Assembly (NCBI GenBank): GCA_950295325.1
Contig: OX485803.1
Coordinates: 63,503,554-63,567,553, forward strand
Direction: 5' to 3'
DNA: 64,000 nucleotides
DNA from: Polytrichum commune
Taxonomy: Eukaryota > Streptophyta > Polytrichopsida > Polytrichales > Polytrichaceae
Shown: in pieces, positions 43,669-56,142 of the stretch
Layout: each line of letters starts with the position of its first letter
Position numbering within the stretch: the stretch's first letter is position 1
Notes under the pieces: generated by a model
Told to the model about the DNA's origin: nothing
Seen by the model: the letters and a program-made list of their open reading frames with translations, nothing else
Databases searched by the model: none
Program-made: the position numbers and the translations under genes

Positions 43669-46616
43669 CCGAACCAACTGCAAGTAGTGGACTGCACGTA
43701 CCTGCAATGAGAGTACCTGCCTGCATTGGAAACGGCGGTGGTATTTTCTCACCTGGATTTACATGACACAGAGATCCATAACTATGTCAGTGAGTTGACA
43801 GAGATGGCCAGCCATTGCGATCGAAGCTCCATCAATGCCGAACCAGAAGTGGGTGCCCTTGGATGTAGCTCCCAAGCTTATTTACACCACCTGCCTTCAC
43901 CGTAGGTCAGGAGTCAGGACTTGCCTGCCTGCAGCCCTGACGCCATGAGAATCTGAGATAGTTCGGTTGCAACCTGTAAGTGCCAGGAAACTTTCGTTTC
44001 TTATCAAGTATATTTTTCGGCAGCGAATTTTGTAGTTTCGATCCAGTTTTCCTTCGGTGATGGCATCAAGTGTAATTTATTTTATACTGAAGGTTTCTCA
44101 TAGGTCAGATAGATACGCCAACCTCTTTGACGAGGTGGGGCCCGCCCAGGTGATTTCAAGAACTTTCAGTGAAACACCGGTAGCGGCGGGTTTGCAGTAT
44201 TCAAGGTTTCGATTAAATTAGCTCTGGTAACCAGATTTGACACAAGCATCACGAGGATTGGAACTATCCTTACGCACTGGCAATTCAACGAGGTGAATGA
44301 AATCGTTGGCACTATTCCTTGAGGAGAAACCTCTTGATGAGAGTTTGATCGTAGATCACTAAATGAGAGATTCCAAAGAAGTAGCTAGTTTAGAATAGAC
44401 CCGCTTGACATCCAGTGCACTGTAAGCTCTTCAGCCAACTGATGTTCATTGGAATGGGTGTTTGAATCTTCTGAACATTGGCCACAAGAGCAGCTTGATT
44501 TTTGACGCAAATTATGTACATTTTCAATCGCGAGTGAAACGAAGCTCCAGTTCACTGTCTATGTGCCCTTAAGTACTCTACTTCGACGTTTGGTTTCTTA
44601 AATTGCATTGGACAAGCATGACTCTGACGATGCTGTGAAGGATTTACCCCGAAATTGCAAACACCGAACCTTCCCGCCCAGTGTATGTGTTTCATGTGTG
44701 CGCTCAACACAATTCCCCATATGTAGCAAAACCCACTTCAATCCCTGATACTCTGTTCCTTGAGTAGAAACATCTGGATATGGCAAACAATTACTGGTGG
44801 CACGGCTCCGGTTTTCAGTTTAATGTTGGAATTCGAAGGGTCTAAGTTAGGTCGATCACCGCAAGGTTTCAAGTGACCTTATACATTCTAGACGAGGAGC
44901 TTAATCTTTAGAGGAGATGAACAACCCAGTGATTGGTGTTCTAGTATCTTGACTGGGAGTGTCAAGAGACTGCAAGACTTGTAATAATGCACATATGGAT
45001 TCGAGTCTCTCTAATCCCATTAGAGTCTTCACGAAAGCTCGTCTGAAAGAACGTTACTCTACATTTGCAATAAGACCTCGACGATTAGCCTAGGGTTTTA
45101 AACTTTCGGAAAGGAGGTTGCTTGAACCTGCTTTATCTAATGAGTTTCTTATGAAGGTTTTGAGAGTTTCTCCGAAAGCCACTGCTGTGCATAACGAACT
45201 ATTGAAGTGCGTAAGGAACTTTGAGGGTCCTGTGTCAGAGTTTTGGGATTGACGTACATTTGCAAAATGGGTTTGAAACTTGTACATTATTTGCCTGTAG
45301 GTTTCAAATTGGGTTTAAAAATCAAAGAGTAGTTGGTTGCAGAGAAATTGGCCTCTATCTCAAATTCGGTTATAGACTTGGTTCAGGGTTTAAGATTGCA
45401 AGTTCTTTGGAAATATTGCTCTTTCTGCATACAATTCCAAAGCCCCTCAATCGACTAGTGGATCCAAGAAACCGTTATGGGCAAGTAACTGCTGTTAGCA
45501 ATGAGGAAAGGAAGGAATTAGTGGACCCTCAACTCTCTCCGTATCTCACTGCATTCTTGAAAAGAGTTTGGGTTTAGTGGCTACGGGAAAGATTGAGATT
45601 CTGAACAAGATTTCAATGCTCCTTGCAAAGCTGGATATTCTGGGCAGTTTCCAGCACTAGATTTTGTGTGCAACGTTGGGTATCCTAGACAACTTGTAGC
45701 AGTGAGAGCCAGGAATGGTAGATTTTAAAACGCATCAATATACCACAAAGTTCAGAATGTCCAAGAGGTCTGTGATGCAAATGTCAAAGAAATCGCCCAG
45801 ATTGCAATGATCATTTCATACAAAAAGTTACCATACTGTGAGTCGTTTAGATAGTATAGATTGATCTGGACAAGCTACCGTGGTTTAGGTGCCAGAATAT
45901 CAACTTCCTAGAATGTTCCCTTTGGCGAAACATCATCTTATGTACTCCAAACATTTGATAATGTAGCATTCACCAAGTCTAAATCAACTAGTTTCTTTCC
46001 CCAATGTTTACATATGAACAAATCCCAGAGGCTATATACAAGCCATTTTTTTATTTTCAAGAGTAAACCGACTGTGCAGTACATTGCCATTTTTCATGTC
46101 TTACCGGTCCTTGAACATATTGAGAATATTTTTAGATATTCTAGATTCAACTTATTGTACCAGTTTGGTCTAAGTAAACTTGGGCTTCATCTACACAGTA
46201 CATTCCAATAAGAAGATAGAATGGAAGCCCATCTATTTAACATGGCATTTAGGTGTACAAAATTGCCCTCAATTGTGCTTAATTGCCTCCCAAAAATATT
46301 TCGGAATGGGTGAGAATCAACACTAAGAAAGTTCGTCTCCTATGCCAGACATCAGTGACTAGGTATGCAAACATAATTGCCCCAATCTGCTTACTTAACA
46401 TTTGCTATTAAATGAAACTTGCTATTCAAACTTCTACCCACAATGGTCTAATTTGTGAGTCATCAAGGTTGACTTGACATGGACACAAATATTTGTAAGC
46501 TTCTCAAAATGTGTAAACAACCGCTCATCCCTAACATGGATGTGTGCTATCTGGTACACTTTATTGTTGTTTATGTATTCTGGATTTGATGTGTGTAAAA
46601 ATACATGACATGAATG
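43669..46616. other. Intergenic; unassigned open frame at 45.2-45.6 kb
   Basis: Plus-strand 45221-45577 is open and ends ELVDPQLSPYLTAFLKRVWV, but I do not recognise it. Neighbouring frames (45.0-45.65 kb) look protein-like and are broken by stops, which suggests a pseudogene of unknown family. Nothing else is visible. Confidence 0.35.
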
Positions 46617-49600
46617 TTACATGATTGTACACCTATGATCTTTTCTGCTGGACTGCTCATTCTCGAAATTGTCCTTCAAATACCCTCCTGCCTCTTGAAT
46701 CTTTTCTAAGCGCAATATGACATTTGCAAAGGTTGGTCGTTTCGTGGGATCCATATCCCAGCACTCGCGTATCAACCTATAACAAGTTGGATGTTAGCCA
46801 AAAAATTTAAGTGAATAACTTTGTTTTCCATCAAAATAGGTAAGCATAGACAATGACTTGCAACATATAACAATAACCAATTTTAGCAGTTGGCAGTTCA
46901 TATGGAACTCATAGAATTCGAAATATGCAGATTACTTGTGCACCCCATTCAAAATTTCACAAAACGATGCTGTTGAATAATTTGAATGAATTAAAATTGT
47001 GCAAGTAGGTCGGCAAACTTACTCTTTCATTCCATGTGGATATGAGCTGACTGTAAATGCTGGCCGTTGCATGTTGGTGGCTCGGGAAGTGGCAATTTCT
47101 CTAGGCAGCTGAAACTTTTGTCCAGGTCCTCCTTCAAACATCTGCCATGATTGTTTCATCGTCAGTAATCTCCATCTCTGTGAAGGTAGATGGGTCGTCA
47201 ATGGTTACTTTTAACTTTACACCCACTTCTCTTTGGATACTAAACATGCAATTAGTACGAGATGATTAGCAAATCCAAATTGAGGCCATTGCCATTTTCC
47301 TCATGACTTTTAAAACTCATCTGAATATCTCATACATTATCAAAAGTGAAGATTCTCTTTCTTCGTAATTGATCAAATAGGTTCCCCCAATTCCCTTGAA
47401 TATTGAACCTAGATAGGTTAACACATTTTGAGAACATAGTCCAATGTTTTTTAAACATGTCTTTTCAAAGTCTTCTTAATCCACATATAACCACACCACT
47501 CAATTATACATGCCCGATTAAGATAAATAACCGAATTAGACCCACTTAACCTTGCTAACAATTTCCCCTCCTGTCATTGCACTAATAGCAAGTGTTCTTT
47601 GATGAAGGTGCTTTTCCAACATGACCACTGAATTTTGAAACTCAGGGCATGAAACTTATATCATACATCATACATCATAATTTCACTTATTCTGAACAAT
47701 GATTCTGCCACTTAGCAATGGCAAAGGCCCCTTGCAATCAGAGGTAGAAAAGTCAACAAGGTAGAAAAGTTTAGCAAATTAAACCTCCTGGACAATGATA
47801 GCAAAAGAGAAGACGTCCACGCTTTTGTCGTATAGCTTGTGCATGAAAACCTCTGGAGCCATGTACCGATCTATTTGTGCACCTCAATCAAGAGAAAGAT
47901 AAGCCAAGGATTGTGGGAAATATTCATTATGAAATAAATTATTAGTCTCGAGAGGGAGGATTTACCACTCCATTGATAATAGATTGTCTTGTCAATACGA
48001 TGGCTATTTAAGTAATAATTTAGAAATTAAAAACATCTCACTCGACGTTGTGTTTCTGTTGAGAGTAAATCTTAATTGAACAACTTTACGTCCATTGAAA
48101 CCAGGATATAAGAACCACTTTATTGTTGATTGATCGTACTCAGTAGACAAACATTCCAGGTTAGAAAATTTACTCACAGGATCCTGTCTCGCCAGTCATC
48201 GCATACATAGCCTCTTCATCTGCTCCCAAAGGCTCAAGAAGCTTGCCCAGCCCAAAGTCTCCCACCTTCAGATGACCCGCATCATGGAGCAATAAATTCC
48301 TGCTTGACATTTTTTGGTCAGAAAAAAATTGCTCGACATATAATTCTTGCTCGACAACTTTGTGATCAAACGCTTGTATCTTCGATCACTCGTACAAAGT
48401 TGATCGACAGAGGTTTCGGTTTCAGCTTCTGCACCTTCTTTGTCTCTTGAATATTTTAAGCCATTCAATGAGGTTCACATATAGCAAGTGACTTGGTAAC
48501 TAAATTGAAGTTGTCTATGCACCTGAGGGATCCTCATACTTGGATCTTTTAAACCTCCTAGGTGAAGACTTTGATCCGTAACCTGCATTTGTTCACTTGC
48601 AATACTACGTATCCAGAATCTGTAAATTACAATGCACAGGCTTTGAGAGACTGAAAGGTGATCATTATGCTACCATAAACGCACTGGAGGTATGCCTACC
48701 TGGGTTTCAAATCACGATGAATGATGGCCTTTGGCTTGTGTTGATGTAAATAATTCATGCCCCTGCAGTCACAATTTATTGTACATTCAGGTTTGATTGG
48801 GCACGTCTCTGCCTCTTATCCATTTCCAGGTCATCTTTTAAGAGGTTCCAATGTGCTACATGATGACATGTGGCACTTTTGGCAAGGCAATGATTGATTA
48901 ACAGCTAATTTGACCCGCACATCGGGTAATACTGAGATTCTGATATGTCAAATATAGCAAGACCTTGATCTGTATTCTTGTGGTCTTCAAAGAATATGGA
49001 TGAAGCAACCCTTAAACAGAGACGTTTGACAAACAAGAGCCTCGCAAATTTCATTTTAAGAAGCCATTAAATTGCCAAAAAATTAGATGATTGGAAAATT
49101 GCAAACCTGGCAATGTCAAGAGCATATCGAATAGAGGTTCCTGCATCTAATTTGCCCTTCTTCTCCATGACATCATATAAATCTCCCTGAGAAGAAGAAA
49201 ACACAATGAATTGGATTAGAGAAAATTCTAATCCAAAACCCAAGGCCCAGCTAAACCAAGGTAGCTTTGTGCCCCTACCAATACATGAGCAACGGTGAGG
49301 GCCACACAAATTGGTCGAACAGCAAGCAATAACAGGATAACTTTGAATACACGCAACCAGAATTGAACAAAAAAAAGGTTAGGAGAAGAAATGTCAAGAG
49401 GGGGGGGGGGGGGGGGGGGGTTGGAGGCCAACATTAGGTAGGAACTCGGTAACCATGACAAGTGGACGGTGTGTTGTTACAGCACCCAGAAACTGCACTA
49501 TATTCGGATGCGATAAATTTGCCAACAAAGCCAGCTCATCTATAAATTCCTTCCTGTTTGCCATCACCTTTACGACTGTCAGGAAGGTACATTTCAGCTC

Positions 49601-50982
49601 CCGAGAAAGATTTTATGGTATGATCCAAGACGTACAGGGTATGACAAAACAAGCATTTCCTAGAAGGGCATGTATTTCCAAAATGTACAGCTCAGCACGG
49701 CATATTTTGTAGAAATCGTTTTGCTTAGCCACAACTGGCATCAAAACTCACGTAATTTGAGGATCTTTTGACAAAGAACTTTTGATGGTCTTCGCTGCAA
49801 CAAGTGTCCCTCTCCAATTCACAGCCCGGATTTCTCCAAATGCACCCTAAACGAGATGAACGGACATAAGATTATTAGGACCCACACCATCACATTAACC
49901 TTGAAATTTCAAGTTGCAAGAACTGATACTGAATCTTATGAACTTGCTACTTTGAAACATCAAGAGCAGCATCCACCCTCTGTTGTGCTCGCTGTAATAC
50001 CAAATAAAAATTCATAAGTTGTTTGAGCACGCACTCTGCCAATGAATCGACCTTTGTCAAGGTTTAGCTCTGAGTATGGAATCTCAAAGTCATCCAAATC
50101 ACGAGTCTGCTCACACAAGCCACACAAAAGAGATCAACTTTGTAAGCACCATTACTGCCATTTTAAAAGCTCTACCGATTTATGGGGCACAATTGCATCT
50201 GTTTACATTATGGGTGCAAAAACATGACATATTAGACCTGCAATTACAGGCTTGTCCTGCAGTGAGGACTTAGCCCATCTTGCAAGCTGTGGATTCGTCT
50301 CCTTCGGCTAGATTCTGAGTGCTCAATTTTTCAGACCATAGGAAAACCTAAAGATCCAATCTTCTTCGACTCTGGTAGAACAGTGGGAGATTGATTTATT
50401 ATGCACTCAGTGTGCAAGTTGCCGTACCTTCATAAAGCCTCCGTGGCTTTGCAAAATTTTACATATTTCTTCATGTCCATACTCCTTTGCATTCGCCAAT
50501 GGCTGTATCAAACCAAACAGCACTTGTAGGTTACAGAAAAATTCTAATCACCAGAGCTGGAGAACGGTTTCAAGGGAGCTTATTTGAATCCATACCTTGA
50601 CATGTAGAGATGATCTGAGAGCCAATGTTGCATAAATTTTACCTTGATTTACTTCGCAATTTGATGGACATGAAAATCTTAGATTTTTGTCGATCTTGAA
50701 AATGAAGCATGGATCCAGTGAATTAAAACAAAGAAAAGGTAGCGGACCTACTGTATCACCCCTCCGATCGATTGGATTAACATCAGCTTTGTTCTCCAAC
50801 AACAATTTAACAACAGAAGTGTGGCCTTCACTTGCTGCAAGATGTAGAGCGGTTCGACCATCGTAATCGGCCTCGTCCACTAACATGCCCTGATCCAGCA
50901 AATTTTGTATTGCAGCCACATCACCTTTGCTTGCATGGAACAAGAAATTACCCACCAATTCTTCGACTCGCTGTCGGTTCAT
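46617..50982 (-). CDS. Ankyrin-repeat protein kinase (ILK-like, Raf-type), 11 exons
   Basis: Exons 50982-50752, 50502-50428, 50106-50035, 49846-49752, about 49577-49433, 49186-49107, 48762-48700, 48299-48178, 47870-47785, 47141-47023 and 46776-46617 give about 415 aa. Ankyrin repeats (DGRTALHLAASEGH, then PLANAKEYGHEEICK) span about residues 15-100. The kinase follows: IGRGAFGEI (G-loop), VAAK (Lys145), HPNIVQFLGAV, HRDLKPRN (Asp250), DFGLGKL (Asp268), MAPE, and RECWDMDPTKRP. This order is that of plant integrin-linked-kinase-like Raf MAPKKKs, which work in stress, ion and symbiosis signalling. The protein ends CTIM, a CaaX-like motif. Oddity: the exon 4 donor is phase 2, but the only AG before exon 5 (49576) gives a frame one base off, so a frameshift, non-canonical acceptor or missed exon must be considered. 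Confidence 0.85.
47200..47545. mobile_element. MITE family A, degenerate copy in a kinase intron
   Basis: Lies wholly inside the intron between the exons at 47785 and 47141. It aligns with 11788-12176 (CCCCAATT, TAAACATGT and CCGATTAAGA-type landmarks, end near AATAACCGAATTAG). Ends are eroded. Confidence 0.5.
49400..49420. repeat. 21-nt poly(G) run in a kinase intron
   Basis: An uninterrupted run of 21 G on the plus strand (C on the kinase strand), starting 13 bp downstream of the exon 5 donor. Length could be a sequencing or assembly artefact. Confidence 0.95.
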
Positions 50983-52699
50983 TTTGAATCCTCAAGTGGC
51001 CCCTCAGATGTCTGCGAAAAAAAATAAAAATCATATATCACATACACACACACCATGAGACAATCTATTTGGGTGTTCGAACCTTAACCCGTTTGTGCAA
51101 CGTGGAAATGTGTTTTACCAGCTACCTGGAAATTTATTTGTTGTTCGGACTAGATTACAATAGGACCACCTCAGCATACTAAGCCCTTGCATTTACATTT
51201 TGAACATTCTATGCCTCTATATTAGAATGTAAACTCTTGGCAATGACACTACACGTGCATTTGGATTATTGGGCATTGTGACCTTTACAGGCTACGTTGG
51301 AGCTAGCTACGTTGGTTGCTCCCCTTCAGGTGTGAGTAACCCAAAGATACATCCTCAAACTTCATTTCTAAGTATATGAGGTGATGAACTCTTACAACAG
51401 GGTTATTATGAGAGCACCTTAATGATCCTACAGTACTCTAAAAAGAGTGAGTTAGGGTTTCTGTGGATGGCCACGCAGACATGGACAGCAAACAACTCCA
51501 GATACAACTTTCAAATATAGGAATATCATAGTTTCCTAGTTTTCTGTTTGAGAAGAATTCATGCTTGTACCAAATACTTCTCGGTTCATTCGAAAGAGCA
51601 AATCCATTACGGCGTGGCTTCTGTTGATGAAACTGGTGGTAAGTAAAATACCTATGAAACTGTGTAGGAGACAACCTCACAAGAAATTGGGTGACGTCCA
51701 CCTGTACTACTGCTTCTACCGCGCGCCAAGAAGTAAGAGCCCGTAATAAAATCCCCTCACAGAAGTTTCTAAGTTAACAAGACATCCAGCACCTGATTAC
51801 TGCTACTGCAGTGGCACCTCTTTATTGATGATTTTCGATGCTTTAAAAGTCAGGACTATCTCAAAATCCCCAACATCCATCATCAAACGTGACATGTATA
51901 CTGCACCACCTCCTGACCGATCAAATTCGAGGTGAAAGCACCAAAGTGGGTACCATCAACCTCGATCTGATGTCATGTATTTTTCTGTTTCCTCTCTCAC
52001 CTACATAACTCAATTTTTTTAATCTGCCCGTAACTTCTATATCGAACAATGGAAACACCACCGTCTCGCCACCTACCATTGCAATTGCGCCAAGCTACAC
52101 TCCAAAATCCCAGCGACCGCCACTACCGGAAACACAAACACAAACATAGCCGAATCCACAACATTAGCAAACCCCAAAATATCAAAATACCTGGATTACC
52201 CGCTCCACGACTACTCCACATAAAAAAAAGCTCCCCTAGCTTCAGCTCCACGGCTTCGACACTCAGACTTGTTCCGAAAGATGGAAATCTCCAACTGCCT
52301 TGCCCCCACCCATGTCCCTCCACTGTGAAAAGTGACGGAGCTCCCAGTACCCTCGCTTCCATAAGCCATTAAATTAAGAATACTTAGCAGTTTCCTCGCT
52401 TGAACTTGAAGGAATTGAGGGGCCGGGTGGTGGTCGGACCAGGTTTGGGGGCCGATTTGAGTCCCCCTTGACCTATCGAAGCTCCGGGTCGCATTTGATG
52501 AGAGGGTGGGTCGGCGCCAAAGTCGATTCGCCGCATGCATTCAAGCGCCCCTGCAGTGATCCATGTCGGGGAGATTTCTGGCATAATCGGCCGAGAACCT
52601 ACACTGAATGAATATGGTATTTAGTGTCATGGATGAAGGATGAGTTCATCCATCTAAGACTCCTTACATCATGTTGGGGCATTCCATGGTTATATTCTC
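50983..52699. other. Kinase upstream region and GC-rich stretch
   Basis: 51.0-52.0 kb is the kinase promoter side. 52.04-52.37 kb has an open plus-strand frame (METPPSRHLPLQ), and 52.4-52.58 kb is CpG-rich; neither encodes a recognisable domain, and I make no gene call. Confidence 0.35.
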
Positions 52700-53341
52700 A
52701 AGGCCCACATGAACAAACGCACACTGCTTAATAATATTATGCTGAAGTTATTGGATTCGTTTTTCATAGTCTCCAACTCCTACCGATTAGATAGATCTAG
52801 ACAACAAAGCTTGTGTTGGAATAACAAGTTTGCGATGAAGCATCAGCAAAAAGTTGGATTGAATTTGAAAATGATTCAGACTTCCCTCCCCTGATTTAGT
52901 TATGGTCATCGGAACTTGCGCATGTTTGTTGATTCCTTAATTGAGTACATAGGTTTTCCTATTGTGTTGCATAACATTATTCAGCTAAGTGACCATGTTG
53001 GGTGGGGTCGGGAATATGTCATGTAAGGTGCTAGAATTACACCTTACAAATGCTCGTTGGTAAGTAGATTCAACCTGGAAAACAAGCGAGATTCAGGTGC
53101 TACACTATCATTGCAAATATATATATATATATATATAAGAATGAAACGATTGATAACAACTAAATAATGTTATGTGATTATTGAGTTTGGAATGGGTAAT
53201 AAAATATGAAGATGTGGTCCGATCTCTTCTAAACATGTGTTTGTATGGTGTTTGATCTCTAATTCTCACCAAAACACAAACCACTGAATATATAGGTCAG
53301 TGTCCGATTAAGAAAAGGAACTAAAAAACACTTGCATGCTC
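52700..53341. mobile_element. MITE family A remnant, interrupted
   Basis: 52.74-52.98 kb and 53.19-53.34 kb align with the two halves of family A (GATTTAGTTATGGTCAT, AACATGTGTTTGTATG and GTCCGATTAAGA landmarks). About 200 bp of unrelated sequence with an (AT)9 run lies between them, possibly a nested insertion. Confidence 0.45.
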
Positions 53342-53376
53342 CACATGTGTGTGTGTGTTGAGTTGCTTATAAGTTA

Positions 53377-53863
53377 AGGCCAATTCACACACAAGACTAA
53401 GAGCCCATGACCATTACACTTCAAGCACTCTCATTGGTCGAAAAGGCGGAGCCCATCCAAGTTCGCTTCACACTACGCTTGAGGGACCAACAGAGTATGT
53501 GAATGCAAGATGGATGTAAAAGTCTACATGGCATCAAATGGATCATGTTTCATGGTCACTTGGATAATTGTCATTAACCATCTCTTGGAGGTAAGCCCAA
53601 CACAAAACCGGAAGACCATGGCACTCCAAAATCTCACAACTATTGATTTATTGTATTTTGTCATGTGTGAGGATCCTGCATGAATAGAAGTACATTGAGA
53701 GAGCATTTGGTTGAGGGCCCAGTCACATATGACTTCACACTGCACTTGAAGGTTTGTGACCACACCACATGATTTTGGGGGTGTCTTGGGACGGCCTTTG
53801 GACACTTTCTTTTGGGCTCTCAAAATGTCATGGTCATGGCTCTTGGCTTGTGTGTGAAGTGGC
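53377..53863. mobile_element. MITE family B (TAAGGGCC...TTCACAC), copy 1
   Basis: Inverted ends: TTAAGGCCAATTCACACA (left), and on the right the inverse of TAAGGGCCACTTCACACA. Both continue ACAAG(A/C)C(T/A)AAGAG and CATGACCAT. About 487 bp, non-coding. Ends resemble those at 61009-61584. Confidence 0.7.
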
Positions 53864-55164
53864 CCTTAGCACCACATGGACATGAGGGAGAGCTAAGTTC
53901 GTTGACCTGTGGCTTGAGTCCCCTTACAAAACCCACTCCACTCCACTCCACTTCACTTCACATGGTCAAACTTTGGATGCATGATTCTTGTCATCTCATT
54001 CCTCACTACAAGTTACCACAAGTGTGCAACTCAAGCGTATAAGGCTAGGTTAAGTAGAGCCGCCCATAACCGATCACTTAAAGAGATTATGCGCCAGATC
54101 TGGAGAAGTATATGACGGTGGTGCAATTTTTTCCCTTATAGAAAGATAGAAATCAAGACGTTTGCAAAAAAAAAATTAAAAAATTAAAAAATCATTAATT
54201 TTATTCCTTAAATTGAATTTCTTGCGAATTTATGAAGCCAAAAGTTGGTCCAAACATATAACCAATGTCTAGAGTTTGCCATAACGGCTTCCTTCTCGTT
54301 TTAGCACTCAAACCATGGACATGTGTCATGGCATTATTGATTCCCAGGTTATACCATAACCGAAGTTGGAGACTTAGAAACCAAGAACTGTTGGTGTACA
54401 AGTTGGCAGGAAGGGTGTGCATTGTTGTCGATCATCATCAAACGAACTCTTCCATTGTCACCGGATCATGGGCTTTCTTATTCAACCCTAATTTGCATGC
54501 AATCCTTCTTCCTCTTTGTAGCACCCGCAACTATTTGAAAATTTAGAGTTGAGCCTAAAAGAGTTTTAAGTTCTAAACACTCTTTTGGAGTTGCTTTTGG
54601 ATTGTAAGCATATGTTGAACACTTTTGTAGAAGTGAAATTGACCCTTCATGGGGTCTAGATTATGACCTATAGACCCCTACTTTCTCGAAATATTTGCTT
54701 CTAATTGGTTATGAAAACTTCGACATTCTCACTAACTCATGTTCTAATTAACATGATAGTTGGCAATCATCTCGTGCTATTCACAAAAGCCCAAATTGTA
54801 AAACATGGAACCTTACTTTAACCACCCCCAAAAGAAATTATCGAAATCAGTCCCAACCTAATTGAAAATATGGTATTATGTAGATTCCCAATGGAAACCT
54901 GATCAGGAATAGGTGGCTCAACTCTATGTGGTCCTATTGTGGGTGGTAGCATTGGATCCAATTGAGAAGCAATTGTGGTGAATTGTCATGCATATTGTCT
55001 CTCGCTTCAAGTTTGGGAATCAGAGTTGAGATGTAAAAGTTATAGGAGATCAAATTGGAGATTCTCTTCCTTGTTTTAAAGGGATCAGGTAGGCCCTCCC
55101 AATTGTGTTCAGTGTTCAACTTAGAATAGTGTCTATACTTTGAGCTCATAGGTTAGTCCAATCT
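53864..55164. other. Repeat-rich spacer, no gene
   Basis: AT-rich with an A-rich run near 54.17-54.19 kb and a family A-like fragment near 55.0-55.15 kb. No exon recognised. Confidence 0.35.
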
Positions 55165-56015
55165 CGGTGTATGGCATGTTGCCCTATTATAGCGAACTAC
55201 AACTTGAGCAGTTTTAGCATTTAGAGAGTCATATGTTTCTTCAAGAGATCATTTCTTACTCTAAATTAAGAAAACATATCTAACTCTCCATATTTTTCAT
55301 GTTTTTTTGGTAATAATGTGAACTAATTATGAATTCCTAAAAATGTTTTGCTAGGTTGATGTATGATAGACCCAGTGACACCTCATATTGGATTTCAAGT
55401 ATACCTATTCATAGAGAATAACAGTTGTCATTGTTGTCTATAATTACATATATGGTATTCCACCTCTAAGTATATCTTTACACACTCATCATGTGCCTTG
55501 GAACCAACACCTAATGAGCTAATTACATATTAACTTGGCTTTGCATGCCTCCTCGCCATGTGTCTTGAATCCGACACCCTAGCCACCGATCACAACAAAG
55601 GAATTGAAAGGAATAATAACCTTGTTATAAATTTAGGATTCAGTTTTCATTTTTCAGTACTTGCCTCTCCAATGTAAGCTCTCCTAATGAACTAATTACA
55701 TACTAACTCGGCTCTGCATGCCCCCTCGCCATGTGTCTTGAATATGACACCCAAACAACCAATCACAACAAAGGAATTGAAAGGAATAACCTTGTTCTAA
55801 AGTTAGAGAGTCAATTTTTATTTTTCGGTACTTACCTCTCCAATGTAAATGCTTCTAGGTTCTCTTTGTGAAGATGGGGTACACCTAACTTCAACACCTC
55901 CCCTCCCTCATTAGTTCACTACATTAAGAACTCTGGAAACCCTAGGAGCCTCTTTTTGAGATCTATTTCTTAGAGCTCCATGAAAGGCACCCCCTTGGTA
56001 ATAGGACAACATACC
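55165..56015. repeat. Second copy of the 12.66-13.33 kb repeat, internally duplicated
   Basis: Shares TATCTTTACACACT, CCAATGTAA, CACCTCCCCTCCCTCATTAG and GGCACCCCCTT blocks with 12660-13330, so it is the same dispersed element. A 177-bp segment is tandemly doubled (55510-55686 and 55687-55860), each starting CTAATGARCTAATTACATA. Confidence 0.75.
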
Positions 56016-56070
56016 TTAGAACATGTCATTTTGGTGTCCATTGTTAGCTGTGAGCCTTGCCACACATCCA

Positions 56071-56142
56071 CTGCACTTGGTCTAGTGGTATGATTCTCGC
56101 TTTGGGTGCAAGAGGTCATGAGTCTGATTCTTGCAGTGCCCC
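56071..56142 (+). pseudogene. Decayed tRNA-Pro(TGG)
   Basis: The 72-nt sequence follows plant tRNA-Pro closely: D arm TTGGTCTAGTGGTATGATT, anticodon loop TTTGGGT with TGG, and 3' AGTGCCCC. Decay: the first two acceptor pairs are lost (CTGCACT against AGTGCCC), one C-A pair in the anticodon stem, one mismatch in the T stem, and the T loop reads GTCTGATT where GTTCGATT is normal. B-box function is probably lost. Confidence 0.8.

Noticed and set aside
43539-43697. Long N-terminal extension of LTP-D (53 extra codons)
   Set aside because: The other paralogues start at MECSKRF in a good context, the signal peptide begins there, and the TATA box at 43662-43668 lies inside the extension.
52049-52372. 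107-codon frame METPPSRHLPLQ...
   Set aside because: Low-complexity Ser/Pro/His composition, no domain and no consistent splice partners.
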